Shown here piece by piece: positions 9,043 to 18,260 of a DNA stretch of 64,000 nucleotides. Position 1 is the stretch's first letter. Every line of letters starts with the position of its first letter. Origin of the DNA: Candidatus Harpocratesius repetitus (GTDB taxonomy: Archaea; Asgardarchaeota; Lokiarchaeia; Sigyniarchaeales; Promethearchaeaceae); contig JAIZWK010000001.1 in the NCBI GenBank assembly GCA_021498095.1, positions 2,343,666 to 2,407,665 of the forward strand. Direction: 5' to 3'. The position numbers and the translations under genes are program-made. Under the pieces are notes generated by a model. The model saw only the letters and a program-made list of their open reading frames with translations. It made no database searches and was not told the DNA's origin.

Positions 9043-9202
9043 ACCACTATCATTGGTGGTTATTACAATAATAGATTGAGAGTTTATAAAGTTTTGGAAA
9101 AAAATTGAAGAGATCTCGCCTAAAATATGCCTAATACCCACTGATTTGGCATTTTCAAAGAATTGGATTGTAAAAAAAAATTAAAATTTCGGAAATATTA
9201 TG

Positions 9203-9337
9203 CTATCCATCAAATCCTTCTTCATTTTCTTCGTCATGTTGCTTAGTAATCGGAATATCTTCAATTTTTTTGGAATTCTCAGTATTTGTTTCACCAGAAA
9301 CAGGTAGTTCTTCTTTTTTGGTTTGTGCATCTTTCAT
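9203..9337 (-). CDS. Small acidic protein, 44 residues
   Basis: A 45-codon open frame with ATG at 9337 and stop at 9203. The product is hydrophilic and acidic, beginning MKDAQTKKEELPV and ending EENEEGFDG. No motif is recognised. It lies next to the decayed IS607 end and may be a genuine small gene or chance frame. The balanced codon use and lack of runs make it slightly better than random; no ribosome-binding site is obvious. Confidence 0.35.
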   Translation of the reverse strand: MKDAQTKKEELPVSGETNTENSKKIEDIPITKQHDEENEEGFDG

Positions 9338-9429
9338 AATGATCAACCGTTTGATAGATTATGATATATTTAAGGGTTAGATAGTTTTGATTTGATAGAT
9401 TATTGAATATCGGCATATCGTAAATCCAG

Positions 9430-9896
9430 CAAACATATTCCAGAAACGGAAATCCGAATCTTGTGAGCCGATCCTTGTAAGCAATCAGCACCCGTGCCAC
9501 CTTCCTCTGCTCAATTTGCTTCAGCAGCCGCCACAATCCTCTGCGCATCGGATTAAGTCCCGAACCATATTCTTTAATTACTTTGGCAGGTGATTCATCA
9601 GCAAAATGCTCTTTGTGATATTTTTTCAATCGTTCGACCTGTCTGTCAAGATTTCCATCCTTTTTCTGCTTGGATGATGAAACTCTTGCATAGATATAGG
9701 TCGATTTTACAGTTTCCTCCGCTTGTTGGCAGGGTAGATTAACCGATTCGGGCAGAAAATCCGCCAACTGTTCCCATGAGTATCGGCGGTGATTTCCAAA
9801 AGTTCTTTTTGGAACGAGGTATCCTTTTTTATCCCATCTGCGTAGAGTTGCAGGAGTAACTCCAAGAAGGCGTGAAGTTTCGGAGATAGTCAGCAT
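9430..9896 (-). pseudogene. tnpA: IS607-family serine recombinase TnpA, 3'-truncated
   Basis: The first 155 residues of an IS607 TnpA. A MerR-like helix-turn-helix opens it (SETSRLLGVTPATLRRWDKK), followed by the catalytic serine segment YARVSSSKQKKDGNLDRQ and the IAYKDRLTRFGF segment of small serine recombinases. After FLEYVC near 9431 the homology stops and the frame runs on to 9291 through unrelated AT-rich DNA, so the C-terminus and any tnpB partner are lost. The remaining piece is clearly richer in G+C than its surroundings, a sign of transfer. It is probably inactive. Confidence 0.85.
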
Positions 9897-9938
9897 AGAA
9901 TTAAATTTGGGGAAGATCTATATAAATTAAGCGATCAA

Positions 9939-9954
9939 TGATCAATTTTGATCA
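9939..9954. repeat. 16-bp palindrome TGATCA-type, right of IS607 remnant
   Basis: TGATCAATTTTGATCA, partner of the palindrome at 9027-9042, with a further GATCAATGATCA just before it. It overlaps the last codons and TGA stop of the threonine dehydrogenase gene, so the former element sits directly against that gene's 3' end. Confidence 0.4.
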
Positions 9955-10904
9955 AAAATTTTTTTGCTGTTGATAAGTTTTTCAAGCATGTCTTTTGTCA
10001 TTTCCGTTAATCCGAAATCATGTTTCCAGCCCCATTCTTTTCGAGCTGAACTGTCATCTATAGATCGAGGCCAAGAATCAGCAATTGTTTGTCGAAAATC
10101 AGGTTTGTATTCTACTGTAAAATTTGGGCGGTGTTTCTGAATTTCTTGAACTAATTCTTCTGCAGTAAAACTCATAGCAGTAATATTAAAAACATGATGT
10201 TCTAATTTAGCCACATCAGCATCCATCAACATAGTAATGGATTTTAATAAATCAGGCATGTACATCATAGGCAACTTTGTTTCTGGCTTAACAAAGCAAG
10301 TGTAATGGTTATGTTCGATAGCTTCATAGAATATTTCAACTGCATAATCCGTAGTTCCCCCTCCACAAGGTGTCTCTGAACTAATAATACCTGGCAAACG
10401 CATGCATCGTGTATCAAGCCCAAATTTTTGCCAATAATATTCAAGTAAAAGTTCACCTGTAACTTTTGTTACTCCGTACATGGTATTTGGTTGTAAAATT
10501 GTTTCATTTGGTGTATTATCTTTAGGGGTAGTTGGGCCAAAGGCTGCGATGGAACTGGGCCAAAATATTCGTTTAAATTGATATTTTCGTCCAAATTCAA
10601 GAACTGAAAGGAGACTATTAATGTTTAAATCCCATGCTTTTTGTGGAAATCGCTCTCCAGTAGCACTTAGTAATCCTGCAAGATGGAAGACTGTATCTAT
10701 CTCATATTCTTTAATTAATTCTTCAAAACGTGAATTGTTAAGGACATCTAAAATTTCATATGGACCTTCTTCACAGATAAATGTAGGTGCGTTAGGACGA
10801 ATATCTGTTGCAATTACGTTTTCATTTCCATATTTTTTTCGCAAAGTGGGCACTAATTCTGAGCCAATTTGACCTAATGATCCAGTAACTAAGATTTTTG
10901 TCAC
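9942..10904 (-). CDS. tdh: L-threonine 3-dehydrogenase, SDR (epimerase-like) type
   Basis: NAD-dependent oxidation of L-threonine to 2-amino-3-ketobutyrate. The protein is a short-chain dehydrogenase: nucleotide-binding loop GSLGQIGSEL, substrate strand HLAGLLSATGE, catalytic Tyr-Lys in YGVTK, and the segment PGIISSETPCGGGTTDYA typical of the threonine dehydrogenase branch rather than sugar epimerases. kbl, encoding the next enzyme, is divergent on the other side of a 320-bp region, which strongly supports the assignment. A GTG at 10904 places the start right at the first beta strand (TKILVTG); an ATG at 10952 would add 16 unlikely residues. Confidence 0.88.
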   Translation of the reverse strand: MTKILVTGSLGQIGSELVPTLRKKYGNENVIATDIRPNAPTFICEEGPYEILDVLNNSRFEELIKEYEIDTVFHLAGLLSATGERFPQKAWDLNINSLLSVLEFGRKYQFKRIFWPSSIAAFGPTTPKDNTPNETILQPNTMYGVTKVTGELLLEYYWQKFGLDTRCMRLPGIISSETPCGGGTTDYAVEIFYEAIEHNHYTCFVKPETKLPMMYMPDLLKSITMLMDADVAKLEHHVFNITAMSFTAEELVQEIQKHRPNFTVEYKPDFRQTIADSWPRSIDDSSARKEWGWKHDFGLTEMTKDMLEKLINSKKIFDQN

Positions 10905-10952
10905 AGTTTTCTCAACTAATCTTGATTTATTCTTTACTAAGAAATAATACAA

Positions 10953-11275
10953 TATATATTATCATGAATGGACTTAAAATATGTTCATTCTTCGTATTAT
11001 ACTTAGTAAAAGAGGCATTAACTGGGTAATCAAGAGAGGCGTGGCATAAAAATGTTGTCTTCTGCTTGATATCTTTAAGTAAAAAAGTTCAATTACATGC
11101 ACATTACCATCGTTCGATATTTTTTACAAGTTCTTTGAAAGGATAAAAAAATTAATATTGTGTGGGGAGTAAGTGTTAATTGCATTCTATTATATCGATT
11201 GAGGTAGGAAATTTAAAAAAAGATCACTTTTTTACCTCTTTCATTCTACATTAATTATTTTTAGAAGGGAAAATT
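10953..11275. other. Intergenic region between tdh and kbl
   Basis: This stretch of about 320 bases separates the divergent threonine-degradation genes and must hold both promoters. It is AT-rich. I see no gene and no strong inverted repeat. A GAAGGGAAAATT segment directly before the kbl ATG is a plausible ribosome-binding site. Confidence 0.4.
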
Positions 11276-12463
11276 ATGAAACGAGATCCAGAAGCATTTC
11301 TTCATGAAGAATTAAAGAATTTATATGATGCAAACCTAAATTGGGTTATTCGTCATTTGGAAGGAGCTTCCCAAGCTCATACCAAGGTTGATGGAAAAGA
11401 AGTTTTGATGTTAAATACTAACAATTATTTAGGATTAGCAACTCATCCAAAAGTTCGAAAAGCTGCACTAGATGCGATTGAAAAATATGGTGTGGGTGCT
11501 GGAGCAGTTCCTGTGATTGCTGGAACGTTTGATCTCACGAAAAAATTCGAAGAACACTTAGCAAAGTTTAAAGAAGTTGAAGCAGCACTGATTGCTCAGA
11601 CAGGATTTGCTGTAAATCAAGGTGTTATTCCCCAATTAGTTGGAAAAGAAGATTATATTATTTCTGATGAATTAAATCATGGTTCAATAATCGATGGTGT
11701 TCGACTTACTAGGGCTAAACGGGGAGTATACAAGCATAATAATATGGAAGAATTAGAAAAACAACTTAAGATCGCAGATTCCGATAATGCACGCCGTATT
11801 TTGGTTATAACTGATGGTGTTTTTTCAATGGACGGAGATATGGCACCATTGGATAAAATTGTGGAAAAATGTGAAGAATACGGTGCAATGATCTATGTGG
11901 ATGATTGTCATGGCGAAGGTATGTTAGGTAAAGGACGTGGAATTGTATCCCATTTTGGTTTGCAAGGAAAGGTTCATATAGAAGGTGGGTCACTTAGTAA
12001 AGGTTTTGGTGTTTTTGGAGGCGCTGTTGCAGGTTCAAAAGCTCTTATTGATTTCATTCGAAATAAATCACGTTCATATCTCTTAAGTACCGCTCATCCT
12101 CCCGCAATCGTTGCAGCTGCAGATGCGGCAATTTCAGTAATAGAAACAGAACCACAACATGTCGAAAAATTATGGGAAAATACTGAATATTTCCGAGGAA
12201 AAGTTCAAGATTTAGGGTTTAATACAGGAAATTCTTGTACACCAATTATTCCTTTGATCATTGGAGAACCTGCAAAAGCTCAAAATTTGGCAGACTTATT
12301 ATATCGTGAAGAAAATATCTTTACCACTCCAATTGTTTTTCCAATGGTTGCTCGTGAACTTTCTCGAATTCGTGTACAAATGAATGCACTTCTTACCCGT
12401 GAAGATTTAGATTATGCGCTTAATTCTATTGAGAAAGTAGGTAAAAAACTGAATATTATCTAA
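11276..12463 (+). CDS. kbl: 2-amino-3-ketobutyrate CoA ligase (glycine C-acetyltransferase)
   Basis: PLP enzyme of the alpha-oxoamine synthase family, 395 residues. It cleaves 2-amino-3-ketobutyrate with CoA to glycine and acetyl-CoA. Visible hallmarks are NTNNYLGLATHPKV near the N-terminus, DELNHGSIIDGVRL, YVDDCHGEGMLG, and the Schiff-base lysine Lys242 in GGSLSKGFGVFGG. Length and motif order match Kbl rather than BioF or HemA; pairing with tdh makes this nearly certain. It follows an AGAAGGGAAAATT leader. Confidence 0.93.
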   Translation: MKRDPEAFLHEELKNLYDANLNWVIRHLEGASQAHTKVDGKEVLMLNTNNYLGLATHPKVRKAALDAIEKYGVGAGAVPVIAGTFDLTKKFEEHLAKFKEVEAALIAQTGFAVNQGVIPQLVGKEDYIISDELNHGSIIDGVRLTRAKRGVYKHNNMEELEKQLKIADSDNARRILVITDGVFSMDGDMAPLDKIVEKCEEYGAMIYVDDCHGEGMLGKGRGIVSHFGLQGKVHIEGGSLSKGFGVFGGAVAGSKALIDFIRNKSRSYLLSTAHPPAIVAAADAAISVIETEPQHVEKLWENTEYFRGKVQDLGFNTGNSCTPIIPLIIGEPAKAQNLADLLYREENIFTTPIVFPMVARELSRIRVQMNALLTREDLDYALNSIEKVGKKLNII

Positions 12464-12524
12464 ATATTTTTTCTTCTATTTTTTTAATACTTTGATTTTA
12501 GTCATGTCTTTACAGCTTTCACAA

Positions 12525-13430
12525 CTACAATGAAATTCCATAATTCTTTAGTATCTTTTCTATATTACGAATATAGTGTGGGTAAAACCATCCAATAAAA
12601 CGCATAGGGTGATTTTCTCGATTAGCTTGTTCTAATCCACGGAAATACGATATTCTATATTTTGCTTCAATATCAAACATCGGGTAATTATTTTTATGTA
12701 GAATGAAATTAGTAATTAAGCGAGTTATCCGCCCATTTCCATCTTCAAATGGATGAATGCTAACAAATTTATAATGAAAGACAGCTGCTATAAAAGTAGA
12801 ATTATACTTTGCTAAATTCTTATAATACCATTCAAATAATTCATCAAGTAAAAGATCTATTTCATATCGTGATGGTGGTGGGACATAGTTGCTTCCTGCA
12901 ATAAAAATTGGGCCGTTTCTTATTTGCCCTGCATGATTTGATTGTGTTACTCCAAAAATCTTCTTATGCCAACTTAGAATTAACTCCATTGATAGTGGTT
13001 GTTGTGTATTTATCATTTCTTCATATACTAACAAATGAGCTTTTGTTTCAATTATATCGCTGGCTTTTTTATTTACACGAGTATTTATGGGAAGTTGATT
13101 GTAATCTAATAACATTCTAGTATCTGTTTCTGTCAAGGTAGATCCTTCAATTCTATTGGTGTTGTGAGTAAATCGAATTCCAAATGAACGTAGATTTTTT
13201 TCTGTTAAAGAACTTGATAGATTATTTATTTTATTTTTATATATTTTTTGAAGATGAATTATACGAGATAACCATCGTATTTTGAAATAATCGTATATAA
13301 ACTGTTCAATTTGAGTGTTTGTAGGGTATTTTTTTCCAATATATCGCTCGAAATTCTTTACTTTACCTTCTCTATATGAGTGAATTAAGTAGAAATTCCT
13401 TTTTTTTTTTCGAATTTGTATTATTATCAC
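12525..13430 (-). CDS. Fic family protein with N-terminal inhibitory motif
   Basis: Probable AMP-transferase (adenylylates Ser, Thr or Tyr hydroxyls of target proteins). The catalytic Fic motif is complete at residues 226-237, HPFEDGNGRITR. Upstream, at residues 91-96, TNRIEG fits the (S/T)xxxE(G/N) inhibitory helix, so it should be a class II, self-inhibited Fic enzyme whose Glu95 would occupy the ATP site. The N-terminal 60 residues (IHSYREGKVKNFERYIG) form an extra domain seen in archaeal Fic proteins. No antitoxin gene is next to it. The target is unknown. Confidence 0.9.
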   Translation of the reverse strand: MIIIQIRKKKRNFYLIHSYREGKVKNFERYIGKKYPTNTQIEQFIYDYFKIRWLSRIIHLQKIYKNKINNLSSSLTEKNLRSFGIRFTHNTNRIEGSTLTETDTRMLLDYNQLPINTRVNKKASDIIETKAHLLVYEEMINTQQPLSMELILSWHKKIFGVTQSNHAGQIRNGPIFIAGSNYVPPPSRYEIDLLLDELFEWYYKNLAKYNSTFIAAVFHYKFVSIHPFEDGNGRITRLITNFILHKNNYPMFDIEAKYRISYFRGLEQANRENHPMRFIGWFYPHYIRNIEKILKNYGISL

Positions 13431-13631
13431 CCTTACTATTACAAAGAATTGTATTTATTCTTAGTCATGTAAGGAGATATTAAAAAATTACTCCCTTACA
13501 TTTATTAATGAATAACAAATATTTAATTGATTGTAAGGAGATTAATAAAAATCCATTAAAAATCAGAGAATAAATAAAGTATATAATTATGACAAATTTA
13601 TTATATCAAAAAAAGAAAAAAAGACTATTAA

Positions 13632-15695
13632 TTATTTTAATTTCCTTGTTTTTATAAGTAAAAGACTTATACTTATCATTATCACTGAGATAAACAAGTA
13701 TGTTGGATATCCTGGTATATTTGAGATATCAAATTTTAAATCATCCGTTGTAGTATCATCTGAAGTAGTATCATCTGAAGTAGTATCATCTGAAGTAGTA
13801 TCATCTGTTGCAGTATCATCTGATGTAGTATCATCTGTTGCGGTATCGTCTGAAGTAGTATCATCTGTTGCGGTATCGTCTGAAGAGCCTATATCTGTTA
13901 CTGTAATTTGCATTGAATAATTTGGATTTGGTTCTATCGCATAGATTAAAATGTAATACATACCACTAGAATCAATTATTGCTTCAATATGTTCATTATC
14001 ACTGGTAGAATTTGACTGTGCTAATATATTCGCTGAACTATCTGTAAAAACCATATCAATATCTCCATCAAGATTGCTAAACAATAGATCAATTACAATT
14101 TGACTATTAGAATCCAATGATATTTTATACCAATCTTCATCAAAGGCGCAAAGATCATAATATGAACCAGGAACAACTAATGTTGCATGAATATAATCAT
14201 CATTATCTTCAAATGCATCATCACCTGAAGTTATGGAAACTGTTAAATCATAATGTGGATTCGGTTCATATTCATCAATTTGAATATAATAATAACCTGA
14301 AATTTCTGCCTGATAACTAATATATTCATTATCAGTAGTGGATGTTGAAGATGATACTAAGTTTTTATTAGGATCATATAAACCTAAATCAATATCTCCT
14401 TCTGAATTATAAAATTCTATTAGTACTTCAATGATTTCCCCATCTTCTAAATAAATCCGATAAAAATCATCATCAAAACAGACGAGATTGGGATAATAAC
14501 CTTCATATATTTCTGGAGCTGAATCAAAATCATCATTTTCTTCATATTCATCATCAGCTATAGAAATACTTATTGTCATATCATAATGAGGATTAGGTTC
14601 ATAATCATCTATATGAATATAGTAATAACCAGATAATGTCGCTTTATAACTTATAAATTCATTATCAGTAGAAGAATAAGAAGAACTGATTAAATTTTGA
14701 CTTGGATCATAAAGTTCTAGATTTATATCACCGTCTATTGTAGAAAATTCTAATAATATCTCTATTATTTCATTGTTCTCAATATATATCTTAAACCAAT
14801 CGTCATCATTGCATACTAAACTAGAATAATATCCTTCTGTAATTATCTTTGCAGAGCCGATATTATCGTTTTCTTCATATACATCATCAGGTGGAGCCAA
14901 TAATTCAATACTCCATATTAAATCAGTAGGTAATTCGTCTGGATCATTGTTCAAAAATACAAAATACCATATATTTGAATACGGGACTGTAAAGACTCCT
15001 GAATCGCTAAAATAATCTCCATTTGATAAGGAATAATAATAATAGGAATATCCACTTGAAAATGCGGCATATTCACTTTCATCCATTGCCATTGCAGTAA
15101 TTCCTACATAATGATTCGTACCTGTAAAACTCCATTCAACTTCACTTGCTTCATCTAAAGAATTTATAAAATAGCTATATCCCCAAGCACCATAGTTTAT
15201 TAAGCTACCACCAAAATAATTACTAGTTTTTGAAGCAGAATATGTAAGTGCTGTACTTTCCTGATCACTATCGTAATTTGCAAAAATGATATACCAAGTG
15301 TCTGAATAAGGAATTGTGAATGTTCCAGAATCTGCATAATAATCTCCTGATGATTCAAGATAATAAGTATATGAGTATCCATAATAAAAATTATTATAGT
15401 TTGCTGAATCCATCACCATTACTTTTATTCCAACATAAGTGTTAGTTCCAGAAAAACTCCAACTTATTTCATCATTGCCTGACATTATCCAATAATAACC
15501 CACCCAATCACCATAGAAAAGAATCTCTAAATCTTGGGAATAAGGCATATCTATATTTTGATAATCTCTCATATTTTTCTGATCCTTTAAGATAAGATCA
15601 GATTGTGTAGTCATTGCTACATTAAGCGGAATAAAGCAAAAAATACTGAATATGACCAAGCTAAGAAGTAAAACTCTTTTTTTTTTATGTATCAA
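13632..15695 (-). CDS. Secreted surface protein with PPC repeats and IPGYP-type C-terminal anchor
   Basis: A 687-residue exported protein. A signal peptide (residues 5-28, RVLLLSLVIFSIFCFIPL) is followed by two copies of an aromatic-rich domain (about 45-265; each contains DYYADSG or DYFSDSG-type text and a W-Y-x-x-F strand). Three PPC-type beta domains follow (about 270-605; repeating YEENDDF, DDDWFKIY, YYYIHIDDYEPNPHYD). Next comes a low-complexity Asp/Thr linker made of DDTTSDDTATDD-like units. The end is a tripartite tail: IPGYP, one membrane helix, then KTRKLK. A cell-surface role, perhaps S-layer associated, is inferred. The linker DNA (13742-13885) is a tandem repeat and likely length-variable. 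Confidence 0.88.
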   Translation of the reverse strand: MIHKKKRVLLLSLVIFSIFCFIPLNVAMTTQSDLILKDQKNMRDYQNIDMPYSQDLEILFYGDWVGYYWIMSGNDEISWSFSGTNTYVGIKVMVMDSANYNNFYYGYSYTYYLESSGDYYADSGTFTIPYSDTWYIIFANYDSDQESTALTYSASKTSNYFGGSLINYGAWGYSYFINSLDEASEVEWSFTGTNHYVGITAMAMDESEYAAFSSGYSYYYYSLSNGDYFSDSGVFTVPYSNIWYFVFLNNDPDELPTDLIWSIELLAPPDDVYEENDNIGSAKIITEGYYSSLVCNDDDWFKIYIENNEIIEILLEFSTIDGDINLELYDPSQNLISSSYSSTDNEFISYKATLSGYYYIHIDDYEPNPHYDMTISISIADDEYEENDDFDSAPEIYEGYYPNLVCFDDDFYRIYLEDGEIIEVLIEFYNSEGDIDLGLYDPNKNLVSSSTSTTDNEYISYQAEISGYYYIQIDEYEPNPHYDLTVSITSGDDAFEDNDDYIHATLVVPGSYYDLCAFDEDWYKISLDSNSQIVIDLLFSNLDGDIDMVFTDSSANILAQSNSTSDNEHIEAIIDSSGMYYILIYAIEPNPNYSMQITVTDIGSSDDTATDDTTSDDTATDDTTSDDTATDDTTSDDTTSDDTTSDDTTTDDLKFDISNIPGYPTYLFISVIMISISLLLIKTRKLK

Positions 15696-15808
15696 AATTT
15701 ACATCCCCCAGAAAATGTGAATGTGATTACACATTTGTATCCATTGTCACCTTTTAGACATAAATAACTTTTGTTATATAATTCTTAATTCTTTATTTCT
15801 GAATTATA

Positions 15809-16412
15809 GGAGCCTTTATCAACATTTGATAGATTAAAAAAAAAAAAGAAATCCTGCATAATTTACGCATTTACCAATATTCCATCCAAATTTGAAATTT
15901 GTCGATCAAAAATTTAGAACTTTTTTTATCATTTTCAACTATAATTTGATTAAAAATAATCAAAAATCGATCCATAATTGAGGGTATTTTAAATTTCAAA
16001 GATTCGAAGTTTCTTATTTCATCATCTTAATTCTCCCGACTCAAATCTAAAATATCCTTCCTTATTTTTTGTCGATTTTACCAAGGTGCTAAATTCAAGA
16101 TATGCAAATCAAAAATTATAATAAAATCGACATCAGATTGAAGAATTTATAAACAGGATGGTATATTTTTAACAAATTCTTTGAAAAAATCGAGTTCGAC
16201 AAAAAAAGAATTGCGATATTTCAGATATAAGTCGGATATATATGAATGATATTCAAAAAAGCGTTTAAATTAAAAAAGATAAAACATCCTCAATTATATT
16301 TTCTAAAGTTTATTTTTGCCGACTGAAATAATTCTTGGATAAATTTGATTATTGTCGGGAAATAAAAGATTTAAATGGTAATTCAGTCAAAAATAAAGAA
16401 GTTGCTAGAACC
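15809..16412 (-). mobile_element. MITE family B (288 bp) carrying a nested family A copy
   Basis: The outer element runs from GGAGCCTTTATCAAC at the left to GTTGCTAGAACC at the right and is flanked by TTATA on both sides (15804-15808 and 16413-16417). Removing the 312-bp inner element and one AATT leaves 288 bp, exactly the length of the solitary copy at 34499-34786, to which it is highly similar in opposite orientation. Neither carries a gene. The order of events is clear: B inserted first, then A inserted into B. Confidence 0.85.
15980..16291 (-). mobile_element. MITE family A, copy 2 (312 bp), nested in family B
   Basis: It has the same length and ends as the copies at 3419 and 36340, but in inverted orientation. 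It is flanked by AATT at 15976-15979 and 16292-16295. The intact family B copy at 34499-34786 has a single AATT at the matching point, so it shows the empty site and confirms the 4-bp target duplication. Confidence 0.9.
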
Positions 16413-16438
16413 TTATAGAATAAATAATTTAAAAAAAA

Positions 16439-17338
16439 TTAGAAAAACCAACCAATTGCGAATATTAGATTAATAAACACGACTGGAATCATAATAAATA
16501 GATAAACACGCTTGATCCATCGTTTAAGTGTACCAAAATCTAATAAAAAGCTCAGTATTAATACTCCGACTGTATTAGCGATAGCTGCATTTTCAACTTG
16601 TCCTAATTGTTCTGATAAGATTTCTTTTTGTAAGGTAAAATGTGTATTGATATATTCTTCAAATCGATCTATCTTTATCTCAATAAATCCTGCTCTTCCT
16701 TCTAAATTATCTTCATATGCTTGATAAGTTTCATTATAAATAAATGAAGTATATACATATGTAAAAGCAAAATCTAAATTACTAGATTGAATCCATTTGA
16801 TGTCCCATTGATTAAGGTCCGTTTGGGTGAGTACGACTTGACCAAATCGATTAACTTCTTCTAATATTTGCTCATTTTTTTCTGAAATCGTCATACTAGA
16901 ACGATAAAACCAAAAAGTAAACACATGTTCGGTGAACAACCATTGAATAACTGGATTATCATAGTTTTTCAAATATATATCTTTAAAGTTATACCAAGTG
17001 TCTGTAAATTTGAGTAAATACACTAGAAGATTTTTATATGCTTCTACAGGATCTTCTCCCAACATGGATACATCTCCAAATGTTTTATAGTCTAATTCTA
17101 ATAAACCAAACCATAGATTTTCATATTTTAATTTAAGGTCAAGAAGATTATCATAAAGTGAATAATATGTGTTTTCATTTTGCTCAGCAGTAGCAATCTG
17201 TGAATTAATAGCGTTTCCAGTGAAATATTGAAACATAGAAGTTAAAATAAAAATTAAACCTAATAGATAGATTATTGTTTGATATTTTGAATATTGATGA
17301 TTTGCTTTTGATTTTTCCTTAATTTCGGTATTATTCAT
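16439..17338 (-). CDS. Membrane protein with external helical domain (paralog 2)
   Basis: A 299-residue membrane protein. It has one membrane segment near residues 24-44 (YLLGLIFILTSMF), a soluble middle of about 200 residues rich in aromatic and acidic residues, probably helical and external, and two membrane segments at the end (about 250-270 and 278-297). It matches the neighbouring gene in architecture and in short stretches such as IYLLGL/VFILGI and VLILSFLLDF/LLIIGFIVDF, so they are tandem paralogs, six bases apart and surely co-transcribed. The family is not recognised. A sensor-like topology is possible but unproven. Confidence 0.72.
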   Translation of the reverse strand: MNNTEIKEKSKANHQYSKYQTIIYLLGLIFILTSMFQYFTGNAINSQIATAEQNENTYYSLYDNLLDLKLKYENLWFGLLELDYKTFGDVSMLGEDPVEAYKNLLVYLLKFTDTWYNFKDIYLKNYDNPVIQWLFTEHVFTFWFYRSSMTISEKNEQILEEVNRFGQVVLTQTDLNQWDIKWIQSSNLDFAFTYVYTSFIYNETYQAYEDNLEGRAGFIEIKIDRFEEYINTHFTLQKEILSEQLGQVENAAIANTVGVLILSFLLDFGTLKRWIKRVYLFIMIPVVFINLIFAIGWFF

Positions 17339-17344
17339 TTTTTT

Positions 17345-18169
17345 CTATCCTCCTGTCTGAAAAATAAGAACTGAAGACCTGATAGCAACCACAATCACGC
17401 TTAATGCAATTATCAAAAACAATACTTTCCAGAATGTTGAAACACTATCAAAATCTACAATAAAACCAATGATTAAGAGTCCTAATGTAGTTAAACTTAT
17501 CATTGCATTAAGTTGATTAATTTGCTGCTCTGCTTTTGAAAGAGGTCGCTGAAAGTGTTGTTCAACATAATCATCAAATTTCCAAAAATCAACTACAATT
17601 AGAAAGGGCATATTCCCAAGCCAATCTTTCAATATTGTATAGGAAGCACCAAAATAGAAAAAATCAGCACTTGAAGCCCATGCTATTGTGCTCCACTCAT
17701 CAAAATTATCAATATTGTATGTATTTTCAAATGTAGTTTTGATTGAAGAAAAATCTTCTGCTAACCATTGTAATGTGATTATTTTTTCACTGAAAATCCA
17801 TGCAATTTCTGAAGTAGGATCATTGATTTTGGATAAAAAGAAATCTTCTAAATCTTGATAAGGTTCACTGAAATGGATGGATTTTGCCATTAGACGGATA
17901 ATTGCCTCTGTAGTATTGAAATAGCCGTTAATAGTGCTAGCGTAACAATCAAAATCTAAAGCAACATATTCCATATTCACTCGTGAAGATTTTTCTGTGA
18001 TTTCAATTAAATATTGGCGATTTTTTTCTGCTTTCTGAATCCGACTTTGATAATTTGCTGCATAATTTGACAAAAAATTCCCATATGAGAATTCTATAAA
18101 CGATACTAAGATAAGCAATATTCCAAGAATAAATACGACTGATTGATAACGTTTTTCCCTTTGTTCCAT
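17345..18169 (-). CDS. Membrane protein with external helical domain (paralog 1)
   Basis: A 274-residue protein and the first gene of the pair. It has a membrane segment at about 10-30 (VVFILGILLILVSFIEF), then a long external domain beginning with a coiled-coil-like stretch (YQSRIQKAEKNRQYL), and two C-terminal membrane segments with the shared GFIVDFDS turn. It has no cysteines that suggest a redox role and no catalytic motif that I recognise. The tandem arrangement and equal topology suggest the two proteins form a hetero-oligomer. Function unknown. Confidence 0.72.
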   Translation of the reverse strand: MEQREKRYQSVVFILGILLILVSFIEFSYGNFLSNYAANYQSRIQKAEKNRQYLIEITEKSSRVNMEYVALDFDCYASTINGYFNTTEAIIRLMAKSIHFSEPYQDLEDFFLSKINDPTSEIAWIFSEKIITLQWLAEDFSSIKTTFENTYNIDNFDEWSTIAWASSADFFYFGASYTILKDWLGNMPFLIVVDFWKFDDYVEQHFQRPLSKAEQQINQLNAMISLTTLGLLIIGFIVDFDSVSTFWKVLFLIIALSVIVVAIRSSVLIFQTGG

Positions 18170-18260
18170 ATTATATCCTCTCCATAAGGATATAATTATT
18201 ATCGACGTTTATGTTTTTGAAATTTTGTATTTGTATGTCCTTTTCAGAAAATGTAAGTAT

